Source: UBA4416 sp040387475 (GTDB taxonomy: Bacteria > Bacteroidota > Bacteroidia > B-17B0 > Aurantibacillaceae). Taken from it: 64,000 nucleotides of DNA. The position numbers and the translations under genes are program-made. Below are positions 35,955-43,353 of this stretch, one piece after another (position 1 is the stretch's first letter; the number at the start of each line of letters is the position of its first letter). The notes beneath the pieces are model-generated. The model was not told where the DNA came from. It saw only the letters and a list, made by a program, of their open reading frames with translations, and did not search any database. The stretch is taken from the NCBI GenBank assembly GCA_040387475.1, contig JAZKDT010000001.1, positions 1 to 64,000 on the forward strand. Reading direction: 5' to 3'.

Positions 35955-37373
35955 TTAAATAAACTTACATTTGCGGCTGGCGAAAGCGCACATACGTAAT
36001 AAGATGATGCCATGTTTGAAACGCGAAATATTGGTACTTCCATAGGTTCTATCTCTATATTTAATAGGAATTTCTACAATTTTTAAATTCAATTTATGCG
36101 CGCCAAACAATAAATCGAAATCACCAAACGGATCAAACTCCCCAAAGTATTTTCTGTTCTTGGTCAACTTGATATAGTCTTCTCTAAACATCACTTTTGT
36201 GCCGCATAACGTATCCTTAAAGCGTTGGTCTAATAACCATGTAAATACCCAGCTAAAAAAGTGATTTCCCAAATAATTTAAAAAACGCATGGCCTCTCCT
36301 TCCATCGGGTATACCAACCGCGTTCCATTTATAAAGTCACCTTTGCTGCCAGCAATGGCGTCATAAAATTTTGGGATATCTTCCGGTGGAACTGTTAGAT
36401 CGGCATCAAGGATCATTAAAATATCTCCTGTTGCAATTTTATAACCCTCACGTACCGCATCTGCTTTTCCTTTACCTTTTTGCTGCCCAATTTTTATGTC
36501 ATGAGTGGCTGCATATTTCTTCTGGATCTCCTGTATTTTTTGCCAGGTATCATCCGTGCTGTTTCCCTCAATAAAAATAATCTCTACATGTTTCCCAAAT
36601 TTTGGTAAGCGTGTGATCGCGTTCTCAATATTGCCGCTTTCATTTCTTGCTGGAATAACAACCGTTGTAGAATATTTAGTTTTATATTCTTCAGGATCAC
36701 TTAATGGCAATGGCTTAGCAAAAGAATATGTATTTAAACTAAAAAATCTAAAAGGTGGGAATTTGGCTAAAAACAAATTATGTAATTCGGCTATTCCCGG
36801 AATATAAAATGGAAAAATAAAACGCTTACTGTTTCTGTAAACGTCAAAGCCAGAGATAAATAATAAATTATTGACGTCTTTCATATTCAACCAATTTTGG
36901 GTTGGTGTTTTAGTCTTTAAGCCAATAAATTCTGCAAACTTTAAAACCGGCTCCCATAATGAGTTATAATATTGAACAATTACTTTGGTGTTAGGATGGC
37001 TTACTTTTTTAACTTGCTCAAATACTGCCTGGATATCTTCTACAAAACCAATTACATTGCTAATTACAACAAAATCATAAGTACCCGGCAAAGTAATATT
37101 ATTGGCATCCATTAACATAAATTCAATGCCTTTACCTGCGTGTTTTTCCTTCGCCCAGGCAATCTGTCCTTCACTAAAATCAATACCTGTTTTTTTGCTG
37201 CCCGCAATTCCGGCCAACAAATCTCCACTCCCACAACCAATTTCTAAAACTGAGCTATCTTCATGAGAAAAATAATTACAGTAGTTGGTAATCTCTTTCC
37301 AATAATAATTAGTAAGGCCGCGGCCTTTTCTTTTAGAGGCCAGTATATTAAAATATTCTTTAATGTTTTGCAC
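35955..37373 (-). CDS. Methyltransferase - family 2 glycosyltransferase fusion protein
   Basis: 472 residues. The N-terminal third (about 1-190) is a class I SAM methyltransferase: motif I VLEIGCGSGDLL near residue 43 and GIDFSEGQI for the acidic position. The second part (about 232-472) is a GT-A fold glycosyltransferase of family 2. It starts TTVVIPARNESGNIENA, has the nucleotide-sugar metal site DADLT near residue 324, and FNGTRL-like and DTLCGTKVMF segments like those of dolichyl-phosphate mannosyltransferases. It probably transfers a sugar to a lipid carrier and methylates the product or a linked glycan. No membrane segment is obvious at the C-terminus. It heads a minus-strand run with the two small genes downstream. 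Confidence 0.87.
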   Translation of the reverse strand: MQNIKEYFNILASKRKGRGLTNYYWKEITNYCNYFSHEDSSVLEIGCGSGDLLAGIAGSKKTGIDFSEGQIAWAKEKHAGKGIEFMLMDANNITLPGTYDFVVISNVIGFVEDIQAVFEQVKKVSHPNTKVIVQYYNSLWEPVLKFAEFIGLKTKTPTQNWLNMKDVNNLLFISGFDVYRNSKRFIFPFYIPGIAELHNLFLAKFPPFRFFSLNTYSFAKPLPLSDPEEYKTKYSTTVVIPARNESGNIENAITRLPKFGKHVEIIFIEGNSTDDTWQKIQEIQKKYAATHDIKIGQQKGKGKADAVREGYKIATGDILMILDADLTVPPEDIPKFYDAIAGSKGDFINGTRLVYPMEGEAMRFLNYLGNHFFSWVFTWLLDQRFKDTLCGTKVMFREDYIKLTKNRKYFGEFDPFGDFDLLFGAHKLNLKIVEIPIKYRDRTYGSTNISRFKHGIILLRMCAFASRKCKFI

Positions 37374-37425
37374 TAGTAGTTTAATTAAGAGGACTAATTT
37401 ACAAGAATAATCTGATACTTTGTAG

Positions 37426-38685
37426 CTAAAGCTTATTCAATTTGTCAGCCAAAAATCTACCCATGCTTATAGTTGCCTGCAGTAAATAACCGCCAGTTGG
37501 CGCGTCCCAGTCGAGCATTTCTCCGATACAATAGTGGCGAGGCATTTTTTTTAGCTCCAGGTTTTCGTTTATTTCATTTAAAGCAATTCCTCCAACAGTA
37601 GAGATGGCTTTATCAATGGGTGCAAAACCAACAATTTCCAAAGGAAAAACTTTGATTAACCGGCTTAAAAATTCAGCGTTATTATAATCTTCTTTCGACG
37701 AAGCTGATTTTAAAAGTTCTATTTGGCTAGAAGACAAGTTGACTTTTTTTTCAAGTACATCTTTTACTGATAATTTTCCTTTATTTTCCAAACGGCTTTT
37801 AATTTCTTCCAGCGATAGGTCAGGTTTGAAATCGATGTTTAATCTTGCTGCTTTCTCTCGTGTAACGTTAGCCTGAATTTGAGTCGGGGTCTCAATAGAT
37901 GCTGAATCAAGTTCAGTATGGCCAAGTAATTGTTTTCTGATCTCCGGGCTCAAAGGATAAATGCCGCTTCCTTCTATACCGAAATTTGTTAATACTGCTT
38001 CGCCTTTAAGGCTGAGTGTACCGCAAGCGAATTCGCAGTTTTTAAGTGCTTGCCCCGAAATGAGAGGAACTAATTTCTGATCCCATTTCACCTGATACGC
38101 GCAATTAGAAGGGTAGAATGGATTGAGCCTGATCCCTTTTTCTGCAAACATATTCGTCCAGGAGCCATCGCTGCCGGTTACTTTCCAACTTGCGCCGCCC
38201 AACGCAAAAACAACGAAATCAGATCTAACCGTTTTCACCTGGTTATTCACATTAAAAAGAAGTTCTCCATCTTTCCAACCGTTCCATTCATGGTGACAAA
38301 AAACAGATACTCTATTTCTACGCAGTTCGTTTTCAAATTGGTTTAACACTTCAATGGGTTTGATGCCTTTTATAGGAAATACTCGTTTACTGGTGCCCAC
38401 ATACGTTTCAACGCCAATAGATTTCAACCAGTTTCTAAAATCAGTATTGGAAAAATGCTCCAAAAAAGGCTGAACGAATTGTTTGGGATTATAACGTTCT
38501 GCGAATTGACTTAAGTCCTCAGAATGTGTTAGATTAAATCCACCTTTTCCGGCTACTAAAAATTTACGTCCGAGCGCAGCATTTTTTTCGTAGATAGAAA
38601 TATTGAATTTATTTGTGTCTAATGAACAGGCCAGCATCAATGATGCTGGCCCGCCACCTATTATTGTTATGTTTTGCTTAGACAA
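37426..38685 (-). CDS. FAD-dependent oxidoreductase, HI0933/TIGR03862-like flavoprotein
   Basis: 419 residues. The N-terminal FAD motif (ITIIGGGPASLMLAC) and GRKFLVAGKGGFNLTHSED at about residues 40-60 identify the HI0933-like flavoprotein family. Further blocks are FALGGASWKVTGSDG near 165, NCEFACGTLSLKGEA, and the C-terminal GGIALNEI with DWDAPTGGYLLQ. No substrate is known for the family. Near residues 254-270 there is an unusual stretch (HTELDSASIETPTQIQ) that looks like a translated palindromic repeat; the frame is not broken. The stop lies 51 bases before the glycosyltransferase gene start. Two bases separate it from the dipeptidase gene upstream. Confidence 0.85.
   Translation of the reverse strand: MSKQNITIIGGGPASLMLACSLDTNKFNISIYEKNAALGRKFLVAGKGGFNLTHSEDLSQFAERYNPKQFVQPFLEHFSNTDFRNWLKSIGVETYVGTSKRVFPIKGIKPIEVLNQFENELRRNRVSVFCHHEWNGWKDGELLFNVNNQVKTVRSDFVVFALGGASWKVTGSDGSWTNMFAEKGIRLNPFYPSNCAYQVKWDQKLVPLISGQALKNCEFACGTLSLKGEAVLTNFGIEGSGIYPLSPEIRKQLLGHTELDSASIETPTQIQANVTREKAARLNIDFKPDLSLEEIKSRLENKGKLSVKDVLEKKVNLSSSQIELLKSASSKEDYNNAEFLSRLIKVFPLEIVGFAPIDKAISTVGGIALNEINENLELKKMPRHYCIGEMLDWDAPTGGYLLQATISMGRFLADKLNKL
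37881..37924 (-). repeat. Palindromic-repeat-like insert inside the flavoprotein gene
   Basis: On the plus strand this contains GCTGAATCAAGTTCAGTATG, with inverted arms CTGAA/TTCAG around TCAAG, followed on the other strand by GAGACCCCGACTC. This resembles, from general knowledge, a repeat family found between and inside genes of many bacteria (forms like GCTGAAACAAGTTCAGCATG). It keeps the reading frame. Copy number must be checked genome-wide. Confidence 0.5.
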
Positions 38686-38687
38686 AA

Positions 38688-40073
38688 CTAAGCTGTAAAA
38701 TATTTGTAAAACAAGGGAATTGTTTCGATCCCTTTATAGTAATTAAATAAGCCGTAGTGTTCGTTAGGCGAATGCAAACCATCGCTATCCAATCCAAAAC
38801 CAAATAAAATACTGTCTAACCCCAATTCTTTTTTAAATAAAGCAACAATAGGAATACTACCGCCACTGCGCGTTGGCACGGGCCTCTTTCCATAAGTTTC
38901 TTCCATCGCTCTACTGGCCGCTAAAAAACCTTTGGAGTCGGTTGGAACAACCACCGGCTCTCCACCATGGTGTGCGGTTACTTTTACTTTCACCGATTTT
39001 GGGGCTATTGTTTCGAAATGTTTGATAAATAAGTTACTGATTTCTGTAGAGTTTTGATCAGGCACCAATCGCATCGAAATTTTAGCAAATGCTTTGGATG
39101 GTAAAACCGTTTTAGCTCCTTCTCCTGTATAGCCTCCCCAAATACCGTTTACATCTAAAGTTGGGCGAATGCCTGTTCTTTCGTTTGTGCTATAACCTTT
39201 TTCTCCAAGCTCTTCATCAATGTTCAGATCTTTTTTAAAAGCCTCCAGTTCAAAAGGCGCTTTCGCCATTTCTGTTCGTTCTGTATCGCTTAACTCCTGC
39301 ACTTTTTCGTAAAATCCCGGAACTGTTATGTGATTGTTCTCGTCATGACAAGAGGCGATCAACTTGCATAAAATATTGATGGGGTTAGCAACTGCGCCGC
39401 CATACACGCCGCTATGTAAATCTCTGTTGGGGCCAGTTACTTCTACTTCCATATAGGCCAAGCCTCGTAATCCGGAATCAATGCTCGGAATATCATTGGC
39501 AATAATCGACGTATCTGAAATTAAAATAATATCTCCTTTTAATTTCTCTTTGTTGGCAATGATCCATGGACCCAGGTTTGGCGAACCAACTTCTTCTTCT
39601 CCCTCGATCATGAACTTGACATTACAAGGCAAGGTGTTTGTCTTCATCATTGTTTCAAAAGCCTTCACATGCATGTACATCTGACCTTTATCATCACAAC
39701 TACCTCTTGCAAAAACCGCTCCTTCCGGATGAATATCTGTTTTTTTAATAACCGGTTCAAAGGGAGGTGAATGCCATAAATCTAATGGTTCAGCAGGTTG
39801 TACATCGTAATGGCCATACACAATTACAGTAGGTTTTGCCGGGTCAATTATCTTTTCGCCATACACCACTGGATGACCTTTTGTTTGACAAATCTCTACT
39901 TTATCCGCACCGGCCTCTATTAAACGCTTCGTTACAGCTTCAGCGGTTTTATCCATATCAGATTTATGTTCTGGCTTTGCACTTATAGAAGGTATTTTTA
40001 ACAGATCCAGCAGTTCATTTAAAAATCTGTCTTTGTTGGAGTTTAGATAGGTTTCGATCGCTTTTCGTTCCAT
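38688..40073 (-). CDS. M20-family metallodipeptidase
   Basis: 461 residues, cytoplasmic. M20 metal and catalytic sites are visible: VYGHYDVQPAEP (first His, catalytic Asp) near residue 88, ARGSCDDKGQM (bridging Asp) near 121, the catalytic Glu pair in EGEEEVGSP near 155, ISDTS (Asp) near 185, and the last His in NEHYG near residue 446. The dimerisation domain lies at about 210-370, with ARDLHSG-type PNRDLHSGVYGG. It matches dipeptidases and carnosinase-like enzymes that hydrolyse di- and tripeptides. It is first in a minus-strand pair with the flavoprotein gene, two bases apart. Confidence 0.92.
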   Translation of the reverse strand: MERKAIETYLNSNKDRFLNELLDLLKIPSISAKPEHKSDMDKTAEAVTKRLIEAGADKVEICQTKGHPVVYGEKIIDPAKPTVIVYGHYDVQPAEPLDLWHSPPFEPVIKKTDIHPEGAVFARGSCDDKGQMYMHVKAFETMMKTNTLPCNVKFMIEGEEEVGSPNLGPWIIANKEKLKGDIILISDTSIIANDIPSIDSGLRGLAYMEVEVTGPNRDLHSGVYGGAVANPINILCKLIASCHDENNHITVPGFYEKVQELSDTERTEMAKAPFELEAFKKDLNIDEELGEKGYSTNERTGIRPTLDVNGIWGGYTGEGAKTVLPSKAFAKISMRLVPDQNSTEISNLFIKHFETIAPKSVKVKVTAHHGGEPVVVPTDSKGFLAASRAMEETYGKRPVPTRSGGSIPIVALFKKELGLDSILFGFGLDSDGLHSPNEHYGLFNYYKGIETIPLFYKYFTA

Positions 40074-40161
40074 TATTGTAGAATTTTGGTACTAATTTAC
40101 TTTATTTATTTAAAACGCTATTTGAATGATTGAAAAAATTGTTAATTAGTTGTTTATAGCC

Positions 40162-40169
40162 TATTTTTA
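40162..40169 (+). promoter_or_regulatory. Putative -7 element (TATTTTTA)
   Basis: TAnnTTTA ending four bases before the ATG at 40174 of the giant secreted protein. It also argues against the upstream TTG at 40150 as the true start. Confidence 0.4.
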
Positions 40170-40173
40170 TCTC

Positions 40174-43100
40174 ATGAGACATAAATTTACCCTCCTTATT
40201 TTAGTTGCTTTTCTTTCACAATTAAAAGCACAAATTACGACATCAACCTTAACGCCCACTCAGTACGTGCAAAATGTATTGCTTGGTGGTGGAGTTACGG
40301 CCAGTAACATTACCTATACAGGTTTGCCGAGAATGATAGCAAGTTACACAGCCCCTGCGGCCACTAATTTAGGAATTAACAAAGGAGTATACCTGACCTG
40401 TGGATCCAATGGAACAATTCCAGGAGAGCTGGGTCCAAATGGCCCAAGCACTGGCTTTCAAAGCATCGATCAGAGCCAACCAGGTGATGTTGACCTTAAT
40501 ACCGTTTCGGGATTTAATACGTTTGATGCTTCGGTATTAGAATTTGATTTCATTCCTCAGTCGGATACGGTTCGATTCCGCTATGTTTTTGGCTCTGAAG
40601 AATATAATGATTACGTAAATTCTAATGTAAATGATGCTTTTGCTTTTTTATTAAGTGGAGTTACCACGCCTTTAGCTCAAACCAATATCGCGTTAATTCC
40701 GGGCACTTCTACTCCTATTTCCATCAACACGGTTAATAATGGGAATAATTTTGGTGTTTCAACAGGGCCTTGTTCTAATTGTGCCTACTACAGAGATAAT
40801 ATTTTAGGGTCAGTCAATTGTGTATATGATGGTTTAACCACTGTTTTAACTGCCAAACACAAAGTTATTTGCGGAGAAAAATATCATATTAAAATTGCTA
40901 TTGCAGATGCCGGAGATCATGTATTTGACTCTGGTGTGTTTTTAGAAGCCGGTTCTTTTAGCAGTATTCCTCCATTAAATGTGTACACGATTAACTCAAA
41001 CTCAAATATCCCCGATTCGATTTTAGTAGAAGATTGTAACACCTATTGTGCTTATTTTATCAGAAATGGAAATGTGGCGAATGCAGATTCTTTTAACCTA
41101 CAGGTAAGTGGTAATGCTTTGTTGGGAACAGACTATATTCAATCAGGAAATCCTGGCTTTGCATGGCCAACTATTTTGCATTTTGCTGCAGGACAGGACA
41201 CGATTAAGTTCTGTAACATTCTCGCTTTACAAGATGGTTTAGTAGAAGGAATTGACACTCTCAAATTTGAAATGTCGAGTTTTGCAACCAGCAGTGTGTC
41301 TTGTCTGGCTTCTACCTCAGTAAAATTCCATCTTTATATTAAAGATTATACGCCTATTTCCATCGCTCAAAATGACCTTACTTTGTGTAGTGGCACTTCT
41401 GCCATTTTAAACGCCGGGGCCAGTTTTGGATATCCTGCTTACACTTATACGTTGTCTCCGCCAACCGTAAATACGGCCACATTGAATACAGGACCTATCA
41501 ATTCAGTAACAGTTTTCACTATAACAGTGAACGACATCTGCAATAAACCTGTCACCAAGCAGATAACTGTTACTCCGGTGGCTATTCCAACTGTTACGGT
41601 AAACGATACGACTTTATGTGCGGGTAATACCGGCATTTTAACAGCACTTGGCGCAAGTACATACAGTTGGAACACAGGCGCTACTACCAATTCCATTAGC
41701 GTTAATCCTACTGTGACTTCCAGTTACACGGTTGTTGGGGCCGTGGGTACGTGCACCAGTTCAGCAGTTGCAACCGTTAGTGTTGTGGGCCTGGCCATAT
41801 CTATTACAGGTAACAATGATATCTGTATCGGGCAAAGCTCTATATTAACCGCTACGGGTGCCTCATCTTACACGTGGAATACAGGGGCCACCACTAATTC
41901 TATTACAGTTAACCCCACCATTACAACGTCATACACCGTAAGTTCTATTGCTGCATCATGCACCAATATTGCTGTTTACACAGTCAGTGTATCTTCGCTG
42001 CCAATTGTAAGTGTTTCGGGAGGATCTGTTTGTCCGGGTCAAAATGCCATTTTAACGGCCGTTGGAGCTGCTACCTATTCCTGGAGCACGGGAGCAACAA
42101 CCAATACCATCAGCGTTAATCCTTCAGCAGCTACCTCATATACTGTTACAGGTACTATAGCCCCGGGTTGTAGCAACACTTCTGTTTACACTCTAACGCT
42201 TATACCAACTCCAACCATTACGGTTAATCCCCCTAATCCATTAATATGTGCAGGAGATAACGCTGTTTTATCAGCATCGGGAGCCTCTGGTTACACATGG
42301 ACAACGGGTTCAACTTCATCATCAATTACTGTAAATCCGGTTAGCACAACAAATTATACGGTTGTGGGCTCAGTTGGATCATGTACAAGTTCGGCTATTG
42401 TTACCGTTACTGTGGCAGGCCAGTCAGTTGCAATTACCGGCAACAGTGATATATGCATTGGCCAAAGCTCGCTATTATCAGCTACAGGCGGCACACTATA
42501 CAGCTGGAGCACCGGCGTATCCAGCCCTACTATTTTAGTTAGCCCAACTGTAACAACCACCTATAGTTTAACTTCTGTACTAGGTAGCTGTACAAATACA
42601 ACGGCTATTACCATAAGCGTAACTCCTAAACCTGTTATTAATGTAACGGGAACAACTATTTGTCCTGGACAAAACGGTATTGTTACAGCAACAGGGGCAA
42701 CCACATATACATGGAATACAGGGGCAACTACAAGTGCGATTAATGTAACGCCAACCGTAACTACAACTTACACTGTAACCGGCACAACTATCCCAACATG
42801 TACAGCCACTGCTGTATATACAGTAAATGTGATTACATCGCAACCTGATCTGCAGGTTATCAGTCCTAATATTTATTGTCTTGATTCTATTGGCAGGGTA
42901 AGGATTCTTATTACCGACGGAAATCCGCCTTATTCTGTGTCGTGGTTAATTCCTGGAAATGGAGTGGCTCCATTTGATACGGTTAGTAATGTATATTATT
43001 TTACGCAATCAGGAAATCCAACAAGTGAAACATACACCATCATCGTTACAGATCAGTGTTTATTTACAGATACTGTTTCTGTGAATATACAAACCGTGGA

Positions 43101-43353
43101 TTGCGCCATTTCTATTCCCAATGTTGTTACTGTTAATGGTGACGGTGTAAATGATTACTTCAGAATAAATGGCTTAGAAAATTTCCCGGGATCTACATTA
43201 ACGGCCTTTAACCGATGGGGCAATAAAATATACAACAGTGAGGATTATAAAAATGATTGGAAACCGGAAGTAAATGACGGAACTTATTTCTACATCCTGA
43301 ATCTAAAGGATGGAAGAAAGTTTAACGGATTTTTCCAGGTGTTTAGAAACTAA
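40174..43353 (+). CDS. T9SS type B secreted adhesin-like protein with choice-of-anchor L domain and duplicated Ig-like repeats
   Basis: 1059 residues from ATG 40174. A signal peptide (FTLLILVAFLSQLKAQ) is followed by a choice-of-anchor L-type domain (about 20-250), with VLEFDFIPQSDTVRFRYVFG and SEEYNDYVNSNVNDAFAF. A Calx-beta-like stretch follows (about 290-400, CNILALQDGL). Then come six Ig/PKD-like repeats of 69-72 residues, each with a Cys near the start and a YSWNTGATTNSISVNP-type core. The final CHU_C domain has FNRWGNKIYNSEDY. T9SS would export it to the surface. Repeats 1-3 and 4-6 form two blocks with an exact 630-base period. Its end overlaps the next gene by 44 bases, so the two should be expressed together. 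Confidence 0.85.
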   Translation: MRHKFTLLILVAFLSQLKAQITTSTLTPTQYVQNVLLGGGVTASNITYTGLPRMIASYTAPAATNLGINKGVYLTCGSNGTIPGELGPNGPSTGFQSIDQSQPGDVDLNTVSGFNTFDASVLEFDFIPQSDTVRFRYVFGSEEYNDYVNSNVNDAFAFLLSGVTTPLAQTNIALIPGTSTPISINTVNNGNNFGVSTGPCSNCAYYRDNILGSVNCVYDGLTTVLTAKHKVICGEKYHIKIAIADAGDHVFDSGVFLEAGSFSSIPPLNVYTINSNSNIPDSILVEDCNTYCAYFIRNGNVANADSFNLQVSGNALLGTDYIQSGNPGFAWPTILHFAAGQDTIKFCNILALQDGLVEGIDTLKFEMSSFATSSVSCLASTSVKFHLYIKDYTPISIAQNDLTLCSGTSAILNAGASFGYPAYTYTLSPPTVNTATLNTGPINSVTVFTITVNDICNKPVTKQITVTPVAIPTVTVNDTTLCAGNTGILTALGASTYSWNTGATTNSISVNPTVTSSYTVVGAVGTCTSSAVATVSVVGLAISITGNNDICIGQSSILTATGASSYTWNTGATTNSITVNPTITTSYTVSSIAASCTNIAVYTVSVSSLPIVSVSGGSVCPGQNAILTAVGAATYSWSTGATTNTISVNPSAATSYTVTGTIAPGCSNTSVYTLTLIPTPTITVNPPNPLICAGDNAVLSASGASGYTWTTGSTSSSITVNPVSTTNYTVVGSVGSCTSSAIVTVTVAGQSVAITGNSDICIGQSSLLSATGGTLYSWSTGVSSPTILVSPTVTTTYSLTSVLGSCTNTTAITISVTPKPVINVTGTTICPGQNGIVTATGATTYTWNTGATTSAINVTPTVTTTYTVTGTTIPTCTATAVYTVNVITSQPDLQVISPNIYCLDSIGRVRILITDGNPPYSVSWLIPGNGVAPFDTVSNVYYFTQSGNPTSETYTIIVTDQCLFTDTVSVNIQTVDCAISIPNVVTVNGDGVNDYFRINGLENFPGSTLTAFNRWGNKIYNSEDYKNDWKPEVNDGTYFYILNLKDGRKFNGFFQVFRN
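41587..42216 (+). repeat. Three-domain block, copy A (630 bp)
   Basis: Three Ig-like repeats with Cys codons at 41617, 41824 and 42031 (CAGNT, CIGQSS, CPGQNA). The corresponding Cys codons in copy B lie exactly 630 bases further on. Confidence 0.85.
42217..42846 (+). repeat. Three-domain block, copy B (630 bp)
   Basis: Cys codons at 42247, 42454 and 42661 (CAGDN, CIGQSS, CPGQNG). The same order of repeat subtypes as copy A, so the block was duplicated as a unit. Confidence 0.85.

Noticed and set aside
41587..42846. CRISPR array
   Set aside because: Periodic structure, but the repeats are coding, about 207-216 bases long and imperfect, inside one open frame.
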